A stretch of 43,362 nt of DNA from Chloroflexota bacterium (lineage in GTDB: Bacteria; Chloroflexota; UBA6077; FW602-bin22; CADDYW01), in assembly GCA_021324795.1 (NCBI GenBank), contig JAJPIK010000012.1, positions 1 to 43,362 on the forward strand, read 5' to 3'. Of the stretch, positions 9,537 to 17,612 are shown piece by piece. A program made the translations under genes and the position numbers. Under the pieces are notes generated by a model that made no database searches, was not told the origin of the DNA, and saw only the letters and a list, made by a program, of their open reading frames with translations. Within the stretch, counting starts at the first letter, position 1; the number at the start of each line of letters is the position of its first letter.

Positions 9537-11810
9537 ATGAAATTGACGAGATGCCTTCACCCCTTCGCTATGCTCCGGGCAAGCTCTAACCCTCTCCCGC
9601 CGCCCCACCCTCTGGAAATTTCCCCGGTCCAGATCCAACCGCTTCTCCTGACGATTCATAACGGCAGCACAATGCTGGTTACCGAACGTGACGGTTGGAT
9701 CCGCGGCGGGCGCACCGGACTCTTCGACCACGATACGCGCTACTTTGCAACCTACGAGATCAGCTTCGAAGAGTTCACGCCGACGTTCCTCACCGCTCAG
9801 CAAGCGGCCTACAACTGCGCCATCTTGACCTATACGAATCCCGGTTTTCGCGCCGGCCGCGAAATGGTCGACGAATACGCGCTTTATCTCAAGCTCGTGC
9901 GGGTGATCGAAGCTGGTCTACACGAATCGTTCGAGATCACCAGCTACGCCCGTCAGCCAGTGTCATTTCGCCTGATAGTCAGCTTTGAATGCACGTTTGA
10001 AGACATCTTCGAGGTTCGAGGCCTGCACCGAGCGCCGCCCCGCGTCATTCAACAACGCTATGACGACAGGTATGGCATCGTCGAGTGCGTCTACCGTGAT
10101 GAATGGTTCAGCCGCTGTCTTCACTATCGGATTCAGGCCGCCGATAGCCAGCCGCGCTATTCACCAAATCTGCTGATCTTCTCAATTCGGCTCCTGCCCG
10201 ACCAGACTTGGCGGGTCGAGACCGCGGCGGAGATGGATGATGAGCCACGCGGTCGGTTTGCTCATTCCCGCAGCGTGAGCCTCGTCGGCCAAGCGAGTGG
10301 AAGAGAAAGATCGGACGTTCAACAGATCAGCGTCGTCGAGCGACTACGACGGAGCTACGCTGAGATCGATCGTTGGATCGATCGCTTGCCCCGGCTCCAC
10401 GCCGCCAGCCATTGTGTGCAGCGCGCATACGATCAGGCACTGCGCGATCTCGCATCGTTGCGCTTTCAAAAGGTCGGCGACGAATGGTATCCGGCGGCGG
10501 GCGTACCCTGGTACAACACCATCTTCGGTCGCGACGCGCTGATCACCGCCTACCAATGCCTGCCGCTCGGCTGTCCGTTTCCCCGGGCAGTGCTCGCACG
10601 GCTGGCCGAGCGGCAAGGCAAGCAGGTGAACACCTGGAACGACGAAGAACCGGGGAAGATTCCCCACGAGCTTCGGGTTGGCCAACTCGCCCTGATGGGA
10701 AAGATTCCCTTCAATCCCTTCTACGGCTCGGTCGATGCCTCGTTGCTCTACGTCATCTTGCTCGCCGAAGCCTATCGCTTCAGCGGCGACCGTGGGCTGC
10801 TGGAGGATTTCATTGCCCCGGTCGAAGGCTGCCTGCGCTGGGCTGCCGAGTACGGCGACGTTGACGGCGACGGCTTCATCGAGTACTGGCTGCATTCGCC
10901 GCACGACTTTCACAACCAGAGCTGGAAAGACTCTCCGGACGCGGTGGTCTACCCCGACGGTCAGGTCGTGCCGGATCCCATCGCGATCGTCGAGGTTCAG
11001 GGCTACTATTACGATGCGCTCTGCAGCGCAGCCGAGCTTTACCGGATCCTCGGCGAAACCGCGAAAGCCGACGCTACCGCAAAGCGCGCCGAGCGGCTTT
11101 ACGCCGAGTTCAATGCTCGCTACTGGCTGCCTGACGAAGGGTTCTACGCCTACGGCCTGGATCCGGAGAAGCGGCCGATTCGGACGATCGCCTCGAACCC
11201 GGGGCAATTGCTCTGGTCCCGGATCGTTCCGCCCGATCGTGCCGCGAAGGTAAGCCGTCGGCTCCTTGCCGATGACATGTTCGACGGGTGGGGCATTCGC
11301 ACTCTCTCGAGCCAGAACGGTGCCTACGCACCGCTGATGTACCAGCGCGGCTCGGTCTGGCCGCACGACAACGCGCTGATCGCCTTCGGCATGAAGCGCT
11401 ACAACCATTGGCAAGAGGCAAATCGGATCGCCGAGGGAATCTTCAGCGCGAGTGGCTTGTTTGCTCACGGACGGCTTCCCGAGCTCTGGGCTGGGCTCGG
11501 CCGCGCCGAGACTCATTGGCCAGTCCTTTATCCCAAGGCAAACGTTCCTCAGGCTTGGGCCGCCGGCAGTGTTCCACTGCTGCTCCGAGCGATCCTCGGC
11601 CTCGAGCCGGACGCGAGTCAGCGCTGTCTCCTCCTCCAGCCAACCCTCCCGCCGTGGCTCGACGAGCTGACGATCGAGAGGATGCCATTCGCCGGCGAAA
11701 CGGTCGACCTTCACCTCCAGGGAACCGGCCCGGAAACCAAGGTCGAGGTGTTGCGAACGAGCGGCTCGATCACCGTCGAGCATCGACCGATCAGGAAGGA
11801 GGCAGCATGA
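9537..11810 (+). CDS. Glycogen debranching enzyme, bacterial/archaeal type (amylo-alpha-1,6-glucosidase)
   Basis: Up to 757 residues. An N-terminal beta-sandwich domain (LVTERDGWIRGGRTGLFDHDTRYFATYEISF, residues about 45-75) is followed by a C-terminal (alpha/alpha)6 barrel. Barrel landmarks are WYNTIFGRDALITAYQCL, IPHELRVGQLALMGKIPF, YGSVDASLLYVILL, DGDGFIEYWLHSP, NQSWKDSPDAVV, and the late GSVWPHDNALIAFGMKRY. The family hydrolyses alpha-1,6 branches or related glucan ends; some members act on trehalose or mannosylglycerate, so the substrate is inferred. The start is uncertain. ATG 9537 opens the frame, but the best Shine-Dalgarno/ATG (9515) is in another frame and is cut off by a short repeat. 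Translation may begin at 9537, 9570 or 9672. The stop overlaps the next start (ATGA). Confidence 0.9.
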   Translation: MKLTRCLHPFAMLRASSNPLPPPHPLEISPVQIQPLLLTIHNGSTMLVTERDGWIRGGRTGLFDHDTRYFATYEISFEEFTPTFLTAQQAAYNCAILTYTNPGFRAGREMVDEYALYLKLVRVIEAGLHESFEITSYARQPVSFRLIVSFECTFEDIFEVRGLHRAPPRVIQQRYDDRYGIVECVYRDEWFSRCLHYRIQAADSQPRYSPNLLIFSIRLLPDQTWRVETAAEMDDEPRGRFAHSRSVSLVGQASGRERSDVQQISVVERLRRSYAEIDRWIDRLPRLHAASHCVQRAYDQALRDLASLRFQKVGDEWYPAAGVPWYNTIFGRDALITAYQCLPLGCPFPRAVLARLAERQGKQVNTWNDEEPGKIPHELRVGQLALMGKIPFNPFYGSVDASLLYVILLAEAYRFSGDRGLLEDFIAPVEGCLRWAAEYGDVDGDGFIEYWLHSPHDFHNQSWKDSPDAVVYPDGQVVPDPIAIVEVQGYYYDALCSAAELYRILGETAKADATAKRAERLYAEFNARYWLPDEGFYAYGLDPEKRPIRTIASNPGQLLWSRIVPPDRAAKVSRRLLADDMFDGWGIRTLSSQNGAYAPLMYQRGSVWPHDNALIAFGMKRYNHWQEANRIAEGIFSASGLFAHGRLPELWAGLGRAETHWPVLYPKANVPQAWAAGSVPLLLRAILGLEPDASQRCLLLQPTLPPWLDELTIERMPFAGETVDLHLQGTGPETKVEVLRTSGSITVEHRPIRKEAA
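9549..9590 (+). repeat. Short dispersed-type repeat at the start of the debranching-enzyme gene
   Basis: The core CCCTTCGCTATGCTCCGGGC (9561-9580, continuing AAGCTC) resembles the short repeat 'CCCTTCGACAAGCTCAGGGC' that recurs in many GC-rich and metagenomic genomes; its minus strand encodes the tell-tale ACPEHSEG. It sits just after the only well-placed ATG/Shine-Dalgarno pair (9515, AAAGGAG at 9502-9508) and throws that frame out, ending it at a TAA (9587-9589). Confidence 0.5.
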
Positions 11811-12283
11811 AAACAACGACCCAATTTCACCCGGGGCGCGCCGCCTTCGCCGGCTTTACTGCCGGCTACGTCATGGCGCTGGCCGGCTACTGGCTTGAAG
11901 CGGTCTTCGGGGTGAGCGAGCTCGACTTTGCGCACGCCGGGCTGCGCTACGTCTCGGGCGGCAAACAGGGCTGGTGGATCATCGGCATTATCTTCCACTT
12001 GATCGACAGTGCCCTGCTTGGCCTTCTCTATGGCGCTGTTGCCTATCGCGCACTCCGCCGCCTGACCAGATCTCTCGGCAGCTTCTGGGGCAACGTCGCG
12101 GCGGGTCTTGCCTTTGCCAGTGGGATCTGGCTGACTCTCGCCATGCTGATCGCCATGCCGTTCATGGGCTCGGGCATTTTCGGTTGGAAGACCGGTTCGG
12201 CTCGCCCCGCCCTGGCAAGTCTGTTGCTCCATCTGATCTTTGGCTCGCTGCTTGGCAGCATTTATGGCTTTCGGAGCCGCTAG
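11807..12283 (+). CDS. Four-helix membrane protein coupled to the debranching enzyme
   Basis: A 158-residue membrane protein with hydrophobic segments at about 12-32, 55-80, 93-118 and 135-153. The first is AAFAGFTAGYVMALAGYW, in a style seen in the DUF6789/DUF1440-like families, though I cannot assign it firmly. The ATG at 11807 overlaps the debranching-enzyme stop as ATGA and has AGGAAGGAGG at 11793-11802, so the two are translated together. Conserved-looking Gly/Ser pairs in the helices (GSFWGNVAAGLAFASG, LIFGSLLGSIYGF) suggest tight helix packing. No catalytic residues are evident. Confidence 0.82.
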   Translation: MKTTTQFHPGRAAFAGFTAGYVMALAGYWLEAVFGVSELDFAHAGLRYVSGGKQGWWIIGIIFHLIDSALLGLLYGAVAYRALRRLTRSLGSFWGNVAAGLAFASGIWLTLAMLIAMPFMGSGIFGWKTGSARPALASLLLHLIFGSLLGSIYGFRSR

Positions 12284-12330
12284 AGCGAGTTCATTGGCCC
12301 TGCTGGCAAATTCGCTGCCCGACTTGTCTC

Positions 12331-12435
12331 TATCATTCTGAGTCGCCGCGGCGGCGAAGAATCTCCGATTGCGAACGCGCGCCGGCCCGGCGCACCCGCT
12401 GGAGATTCTTCGCTCCGCTACACCTAGAAAGACAG
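12331..12435. repeat. Inverted-repeat element, copy 1
   Basis: About 105 bases with facing ends: GCGGCGAAGAATCTCC on the left (12351-12366) and GGAGATTCTTCGCTCCGC on the right (12401-12418), flanked by TCATTCTGAG on the left. A second copy lies at 21830-21930 with the same ends and a different middle. The form is that of a non-coding palindromic (REP/MITE-like) element, or of a terminator-like hairpin, behind the gene ending at 12283. Confidence 0.75.
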
Positions 12436-12524
12436 TAACCACAGTGGTCGAGCTTTGTCGCCCACAGCATCGATGATTTGCCGGAAGTCGATGAGTACTC
12501 AAGCTTAGCGCATGGATCCGGTCA

Positions 12525-12533
12525 TGCTAGAAT
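12525..12533 (+). promoter_or_regulatory. Extended -10 promoter for the aldo/keto reductase
   Basis: TGCTAGAAT (TGn plus TAGAAT) implies a transcript start near 12540. This lies after the upstream in-frame ATG at 12512 and so supports the downstream start at 12554, which has GGAGGGG at 12542-12548. Confidence 0.6.
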
Positions 12534-12553
12534 GGCCCCACGGAGGGGCAAGC

Positions 12554-13504
12554 ATGATTTATGGATCGATTCCTGGTCTCAGTGACCGCATCTCGCGCCT
12601 GGTTCTTGGCAGCGTCAGCTTTAGTACTGCCAATCAGGATCTCGCTTCGAGCATGCTCGAGCATTTTGTCGCCCACGGGGGCACGGCGATCGATACCGCT
12701 CAACAGTACGGACACGGCGAGAGCGAGCGTGCGATTGGCGCCTGGCTTCGCGTCCACGACCGGCGCAACGACGTCTTCATCCTGACCAAGGGCGCTCACT
12801 ACCATCTCGATGACGCCCAAAACATGATCCATCGGGTCACTCCCGAAGCCATCACTGAGGACCTCTTGAGCAGCCTCGATCACCTGCAGATCGCCACTGC
12901 CGACCTCTACCTGCTCCACCGCGACGATCCAAGCAAGCCGGTGGGACCGATCGTCGAATGCCTGAACAAGCACTATCAGGCGGGTCGAATTCGCGCTTTT
13001 GGTGGCTCGAACTGGACGCCCCAGCGGATTGAAGCGGCAAACGCCTACGCCAAGGCGCATGGCTTGCAGCCATTCGTCGCGAGCAGTCCCAACCTCGCCC
13101 TGGCCATCCCGAGCGAGCCGATGTGGCCAAATTGTCTTTCGGTCGCCGGAGATGCCGCGGCCTTTACCTGGTATCGTGAGCGGCAGTTTCCCCTCTTCGC
13201 CTGGTCATCGCAGGCGAGCGGCTTTTTCTCCGGGCGCTTCTCACCTGAGGATACTTCAGATGCCAACGTCGTCCGGGTCTACTACCGCGAGGATAATTGG
13301 GAACGACTCCGCCGGGCTCGCGAGGTCGCCAGGCAGCACGGCTGCACACCCACCCAGGTTGCCCTGGCCTGGGTGCTCCACCAGCCACTCAATGTCTTCG
13401 CCCTGATTGGTCCCCGCACCCTCGCCGAGCTCGACGACTGTCTCGGCGCGCTCGAGGTTCGGCTCACTCCCCAGGAAGTGGGATGGCTGAATCTGGAGGG
13501 GTGA
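12554..13504 (+). CDS. Aldo/keto reductase
   Basis: A 316-residue NADPH-dependent oxidoreductase of the AKR superfamily (TIM barrel). All four catalytic residues can be seen: Asp in GGTAIDTAQQYG, Tyr in the same stretch (QQYGHGES), Lys in FILTKGAH and His in DLYLLHRDDP. The C-terminal nucleotide-binding region includes GCTPTQVALAWVLHQP and ALIGPRTLAELDD. The ATG at 12554 is chosen over 12512 because it has a strong Shine-Dalgarno sequence and lies downstream of the likely promoter. A TIM-barrel AKR facing a Gfo/Idh/MocA dehydrogenase is a common sugar-metabolism pairing, but the substrate is not evident. Confidence 0.95.
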   Translation: MIYGSIPGLSDRISRLVLGSVSFSTANQDLASSMLEHFVAHGGTAIDTAQQYGHGESERAIGAWLRVHDRRNDVFILTKGAHYHLDDAQNMIHRVTPEAITEDLLSSLDHLQIATADLYLLHRDDPSKPVGPIVECLNKHYQAGRIRAFGGSNWTPQRIEAANAYAKAHGLQPFVASSPNLALAIPSEPMWPNCLSVAGDAAAFTWYRERQFPLFAWSSQASGFFSGRFSPEDTSDANVVRVYYREDNWERLRRAREVARQHGCTPTQVALAWVLHQPLNVFALIGPRTLAELDDCLGALEVRLTPQEVGWLNLEG

Positions 13505-13546
13505 GGGATGGGGACAGCGCGCGCTGTCCCCATCCCTCACCCCTCC
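13495..13546. terminator. 52-bp perfect palindrome between convergent genes
   Basis: Two 26-base arms (13495-13520 and 13521-13546) are exact reverse complements with no spacer. The left arm contains the aldo/keto reductase stop (TGA 13502-13504). The right arm contains the oxidoreductase stop on the other strand (13537-13539). As RNA it would form a very stable hairpin in either direction, so a bidirectional terminator is the plain reading. Both proteins end in Glu-Gly because both C-termini are encoded by the palindrome. Confidence 0.85.
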
Positions 13547-14490
13547 TTGCCCAGCCAAGCAGCGATGACTGCCTGCGTCCGCACAGCGTCGATACCGGGG
13601 GTGAGCGAGGGGATGCCTTCGTGGATCAGACGAGCCATGGCGAGGATTTCCTCGGTGTAGCTGTCGGCGACCGGAACGGGCTCGACGTGCTCGCCCGCGG
13701 CATCAACGATCCGGAGCGACGCCTGGTCGGTGATGAGAAAGCTGGGCTGGAGCTCGAGACGGCCACGGTCGCCCAGGATCTCGACAGACTGAAAACCGGT
13801 GGTGTCGAAGCTACAGGAGACCTGGGCCAGCGCACCGGAGGGAAACTCCAGCGTCGCCGCGGCATGGGTATCGACACCGACGCCCCGACGGTCGAGAGCG
13901 ATTCCTCGAACCCGGTTCGGCTCACCCAGGAACCAGCGCGCCACGTTCACGCAGTAGCAGCCAACGTCTTGAATCGCACCACCGCCCAACTCCGGCTGGA
14001 GCCGGATATTTGGCCCCGATGGCATGTTGAAAGAAAAGTGGGCGTGCAGCAGGCGTAGCTCGCCCAACGCACCCGAATCGACGATTGCCCGGATTTTCTG
14101 CCAGGCCGGGTGATAACGGTACATGAACGCTTCGACCAGATGGACGCCATGGTGCTGGCAGGCGGCCACCATCTCGTGGCATTCGGCCACGGTTGGCGCC
14201 ATCGGTTTCTCGCAAAGGACGTGCTTGCCAGCTTCCGCCGCGCGAATCGTCCACGAAGCGTGGAGGCTGTTAGCGGGGCAGACGTAGACGACGTCAATGT
14301 CCGAGGCGCTCAAGACGTCCTCATAACGGCCGGCGCGCTCGGCGCCGTATTCAGCCGCCGCTGTCTCGCCACGCTGCCGATCGCGGCTGCCGATAATTTT
14401 CAGTTGGTGGTCGGTTCGCTTGAGTCCACCAACAAAGCGGCGGTTGATCCGACCGGAGCCGATAATTCCCCAACGTAAAGGTTTGGTCAT
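13537..14490 (-). CDS. Gfo/Idh/MocA-family oxidoreductase
   Basis: A 317-residue NAD(P)-dependent dehydrogenase. The N-terminal Rossmann fold begins LRWGIIGSGRINRRFVGGL (GxGxxN-type loop), and the family motif EKP is present in HVLCEKPMAPTVAE. The C-terminal alpha/beta domain includes GGGAIQDVGCYCVNVARWFLG, which carries the typical GG(G)...D.G.H/Y active-site pattern. Members oxidise sugars, inositols or related alcohols, or reduce biliverdin. AAAGGA lies eight bases before the ATG. It converges on the aldo/keto reductase gene and shares its palindromic terminator. Confidence 0.94.
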   Translation of the reverse strand: MTKPLRWGIIGSGRINRRFVGGLKRTDHQLKIIGSRDRQRGETAAAEYGAERAGRYEDVLSASDIDVVYVCPANSLHASWTIRAAEAGKHVLCEKPMAPTVAECHEMVAACQHHGVHLVEAFMYRYHPAWQKIRAIVDSGALGELRLLHAHFSFNMPSGPNIRLQPELGGGAIQDVGCYCVNVARWFLGEPNRVRGIALDRRGVGVDTHAAATLEFPSGALAQVSCSFDTTGFQSVEILGDRGRLELQPSFLITDQASLRIVDAAGEHVEPVPVADSYTEEILAMARLIHEGIPSLTPGIDAVRTQAVIAAWLGKEG

Positions 14491-14606
14491 GGTTCAGATC
14501 CTTTCTGGTGAGTTGAACGGCAGGAGGATAACTGGCGATAGATACCCCCGTCAACGTGGCGCGTTAGCGGACTCGCCATGAACAATTCCCGCTGCGGTGC
14601 CCCGCA

Positions 14607-14615
14607 TGATAGAAT
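14607..14615 (+). promoter_or_regulatory. Extended -10 promoter for cofE
   Basis: TGATAGAAT (TGn plus TAGAAT) is 33 bases before the GTG at 14649. No good -35 is visible. Confidence 0.5.
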
Positions 14616-14648
14616 GCTTACTCAAGACCCCGAACGAGGCAAATATCC

Positions 14649-15413
14649 GTGACCGATCGAGCAAATGCGCTCCAGATCTTCGGCGTCGACGGCATTCCGG
14701 AAGTCAAGGTCGGCGATGATCTCGCAGGCTTGATTATCCAGGCGCTACAGATCAGCCAGGTGACGCTCGAATCCGGCGACGTGATGGTCGTCACCCATAA
14801 GATCGTCTCGAAGGCTGAAGGACGACTGATTGACCTGCGGGAGGTCGAGCCATCGCCCTTCGCCCGACAGATTGCCCTCGCCTACGACAAGGATCCGCGC
14901 CACATCGAGGTCGTCTTGCGTGAAAGCAAGCGGATCGTCCGCATGGACCACGGGGTGATCATCGCTGAGACCCGCCAGGGTTTCGTCTGCGCGAACGCCG
15001 GCGTCGACGCTTCGAACGTCGCCGGCCAGGAGATCGTTTGTCTTCAACCGGTTGATCCCGACGCCTCGGCGCAACGCTTACGTCAGGGGCTGGCCGAGCA
15101 GTTAGGCGTCAATCTGGCCGTGATCATCAGCGACTCGTTCGGACGACCCTGGCGCAACGGGATCATCAACGTTGCGATCGGCCTGGCTGGCCTCGCACCC
15201 TTTGCCGACTACCGCGGCCAGCACGATTCCAGTGGCTACGAGCTCCGCGCCAGCGTTCTCGCCGTGGCCGACGAGCTCGCCGCGGCGGGCGAGCTCGTTA
15301 TGGGCAAGCTCGCCCGTCGCCCGATCGCGATCATCCGCGGCTACCGGATCGAAAATACCGCCGGCTCGGCCCAGGATCTAGTCATGGATGCAACAAGGGA
15401 TATGTTCCGGTGA
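14649..15413 (+). CDS. cofE: Coenzyme F420-0:L-glutamate ligase
   Basis: A 254-residue protein matching CofE/FbiB-N, which adds gamma-linked glutamates to F420-0 with GTP. Family features in order: GDVMVVTHKIVSKAEGRLIDL (residues about 43-63), FARQIALAYDKDPRHIEVVLRES, RMDHGVIIAETRQGFVCANAGVDASN, the nucleotide/metal region VIISDSFGRPWRNGIINVAIGLAGL, and the closing RRPIAIIRGYRIEN. Length equals that of stand-alone archaeal CofE; the nitroreductase-like domain fused in actinobacterial FbiB is absent. The start is GTG with GAGG ten bases upstream. No other F420 gene is in the window, but the gene implies that the organism makes F420. Confidence 0.95.
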   Translation: MTDRANALQIFGVDGIPEVKVGDDLAGLIIQALQISQVTLESGDVMVVTHKIVSKAEGRLIDLREVEPSPFARQIALAYDKDPRHIEVVLRESKRIVRMDHGVIIAETRQGFVCANAGVDASNVAGQEIVCLQPVDPDASAQRLRQGLAEQLGVNLAVIISDSFGRPWRNGIINVAIGLAGLAPFADYRGQHDSSGYELRASVLAVADELAAAGELVMGKLARRPIAIIRGYRIENTAGSAQDLVMDATRDMFR

Positions 15414-15438
15414 CGAGCGTCGCGGCTTACTTCACCGG
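15407..15438. terminator. Hairpin at the cofE / TPR-gene junction
   Basis: CCGGTGA (15407-15413) and TCACCGG (15432-15438) pair around an 18-base loop. The left arm includes the cofE TGA; the opposing gene's stop (15427-15429) lies in the loop. A modest bidirectional terminator. Confidence 0.4.
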
Positions 15439-16035
15439 CAGGTTCCCAATCAAGTCGTCGAAGGTTGGGAGTTCGGCGTTCAGGTCGCGGGCGCGGGTCC
15501 AGGTGCTGGCAGCATGGGCGTATTCGCCTCGGTAGAGATATTCGAGGGTAGCCAGAGCGAAGCCTTCGTAGCGATGCGGCGCGAGGTGCTGGACCAGGAC
15601 GAACTCGGCGAGTGCGTTGTCCCCGAGGTCGAGATCGAAGTAGGCCCGACCCAGGTCGAGGTGCGAGTCGACGTCGCTCGGCCAGCGGGCGACTCGATGC
15701 AGAGCGCGGCGGATGATTTTCAAAGACTTGAGATCCTGTTCGGCCGGAGAGTCCGGCTCGCGACGAGACGCCTCTTCGAGGGCTCGCTGCGCATGGCCCC
15801 AAGCGCGACGCTTGATCTGACGGCGGGCTTCCAGATATAATCGCGATTCCGGGGAAGGATGGCGCCCTTCGTCGTGAGCCGCTGGCTCGGCGACAGCAAC
15901 GCTACTTGACTCGGCAAGAAGTGGTGCCGCTGGCTCGGCGGATTGCTGGCGATCATGGCCAGTCGCGAAATGGAAGACTCTGGACCACAGCGACAGACGA
16001 CGGGATGCCGGTGGTGGATTGGTTGGTTCTTGCAT
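15427..16035 (-). CDS. Tetratricopeptide-like repeat protein
   Basis: A protein of about 202 residues. The first 65 are polar and low-complexity. The remainder is helical with TPR-type pairs: RLYLEARRQIKRRAWGHAQRALEEASRREP, WPSDVDSHLDLGRAYFDLDLGDNALAEFVLVQHLAP, and YEGFALATLEYLYRGEYAHAASTWTRARDL. TPRs mediate protein-protein contacts; no catalytic domain is attached. The ATG at 16035 (MQEPTNPP) is preferred because GGGGGAAA precedes it. The frame extends to 16074, where no Shine-Dalgarno sequence is seen. It converges on cofE; no functional link is evident. Confidence 0.78.
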   Translation of the reverse strand: MQEPTNPPPASRRLSLWSRVFHFATGHDRQQSAEPAAPLLAESSSVAVAEPAAHDEGRHPSPESRLYLEARRQIKRRAWGHAQRALEEASRREPDSPAEQDLKSLKIIRRALHRVARWPSDVDSHLDLGRAYFDLDLGDNALAEFVLVQHLAPHRYEGFALATLEYLYRGEYAHAASTWTRARDLNAELPTFDDLIGNLPVK

Positions 16036-16198
16036 ATCGATTTCCCCCACCCCAATGCCATAACTTATTGTCACGCTCGGTCTGGCTGGTTTCTATCGCC
16101 GATTCCGCCAAATTTTCCTGGGCCATTCGGGGGATCGGTTTGGCTAGATCCGAGGAATTCTGGCCTGCCTCCGTATCAAGATGAGGGGTTGGCCAGAC

Positions 16199-17611
16199 GT
16201 GTCTAGTATCGATAACACCCATAGCCCTACTAACGATGTGGGATTGCCAATCGATTCGACCGAAGTTCGCCTCGCTCACCGCCGTCTCGAGCTCGCCGTC
16301 GCGATTCACGAAGAGTTGGTCCAACGCGCGATCGACGGTGCTGGTCCGGGTTACCTCGTCAGATCGCTCGCTCAGCGCATCGACAAACCGGTGCTCCTCG
16401 AGGATCGCTTTTTTCATGCGCTGAGCTACGCGCCGCCGTCCAACAGTACCGCCATGGGCCGACCAGCCCATCCGGAGCCAACGGCTGCGCTCTTGGATGA
16501 TCCTGGAAACCGGGCAGCTTGGAACTCACTCCAGGCGACCCACCAGGCTATCCAGTTGACAGCCATCTCCGGAAAGGGGACTGCGGTTGGGCGTGCCGTT
16601 GCCCCGATCATCGTTGCCGGCGACCTCGTTGCCTATCTCTCGATTGTCGGACAAGATCAGCCGGTCACCGTAGAGGATCTGCTCGTCGCCCGCGAAGCGT
16701 CGCTCGCGATTGGCGTCGCCTTCGCCCGTCAGCAGGTTGCCCTCGAGACCGAAACACGTCTCAAGGGCGACTTGCTCGAGGCTCTGCTGGTCGACGACGA
16801 GCTGTCGACAGAAGTGCTTGCCACGCGGGCAGCTTTGCTTGCCTACGACGCGACGGCTTCGCAAACTTTGCTGCTGCTCGCCTTGGATCCAAGCTATGGT
16901 GGCGTCGACCGCTTGGCACGATCTGACGAGTCTCAGCGTCGTGAATTGCTCCACTCGCTGGTAGCGTGGGCCCGGCGGGTCGCCCCGGGCAGCTTGATCG
17001 CTGAAAAGGATGGCCAAATCGCAGTTCTCATGACCGGTGACCACCCCTTGCACGGGAGAGGCATGTCCGGCTTCCTGCACAGCAGGCCGTCAGCAGCCTC
17101 TGAACTCGCCTCAACGCTTCGTCGCCAGGTCGAGAGCGTGCTCGTGGGAAGAACTGTTTCCATCGCGGTCGCGCCAACTGTTCGCGATTGGCATGAGGTC
17201 CGCAATGCTTATCAGGTCGCCCGTCGGGCGCTGCAAGTACTCGCCCTGCTAGGTGAGCACGGCCAAACGATCTCGACCGCCGATCCACGCTTGGCGGTGT
17301 TTCTTCTCTTTGATAGCACCACTCCGGAGATACGTCAGGAGTTCGTCGATCTGGTGCTCGGGCCGCTCATCGCCTATGATCAACGCGGCGGACGTAGCTT
17401 GATTCCCTCCCTCGAGGCATACCTGGCCCACGGGGGAAATCTCGAGACGACTGCCCGCGCCCTCAACGTGCACACCAGCACGCTCAAATACCGGCTTCAG
17501 CGCATCGCTGAGGTTGGCGGCTTGGACGTGCGCAATCCCGATCATCGCTTCAACGCCGCGCTCGCTCTGCGCTTGCGCAACTTGATCACTTCTCCCTTGG
17601 ACGGAGGTTAA
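16199..17611 (+). CDS. PucR/CdaR-family transcriptional regulator
   Basis: About 470 residues. The N-terminal half (about 25-180) looks like a ligand-sensing domain (LELAVAIHEELVQRAIDG, then a GAF-like region including VAPIIVAGDLVAYLSI). The middle is GGDEF-related (VSIAVAPTVRDWHEVRNAYQVARRAL). The C-terminal helix-turn-helix is the PucR type: LEAYLAHGGNLETTARALN and HTSTLKYRLQRI. PucR-family proteins control catabolic operons for purines, sugar acids and similar compounds. The GTG at 16199 has GAGGGGTT seven bases upstream; an ATG 18 bases earlier has none. The next gene starts one base after the stop, so it probably regulates the dehydrogenases downstream. Confidence 0.9.
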   Translation: MSSIDNTHSPTNDVGLPIDSTEVRLAHRRLELAVAIHEELVQRAIDGAGPGYLVRSLAQRIDKPVLLEDRFFHALSYAPPSNSTAMGRPAHPEPTAALLDDPGNRAAWNSLQATHQAIQLTAISGKGTAVGRAVAPIIVAGDLVAYLSIVGQDQPVTVEDLLVAREASLAIGVAFARQQVALETETRLKGDLLEALLVDDELSTEVLATRAALLAYDATASQTLLLLALDPSYGGVDRLARSDESQRRELLHSLVAWARRVAPGSLIAEKDGQIAVLMTGDHPLHGRGMSGFLHSRPSAASELASTLRRQVESVLVGRTVSIAVAPTVRDWHEVRNAYQVARRALQVLALLGEHGQTISTADPRLAVFLLFDSTTPEIRQEFVDLVLGPLIAYDQRGGRSLIPSLEAYLAHGGNLETTARALNVHTSTLKYRLQRIAEVGGLDVRNPDHRFNAALALRLRNLITSPLDGG

Positions 17612-17612
17612 T

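Noticed and set aside
10344..11816. 490-codon open frame antisense to the debranching enzyme
   Set aside because: It matches no family and mirrors a gene with clear motifs; third-position GC explains the absence of stops.
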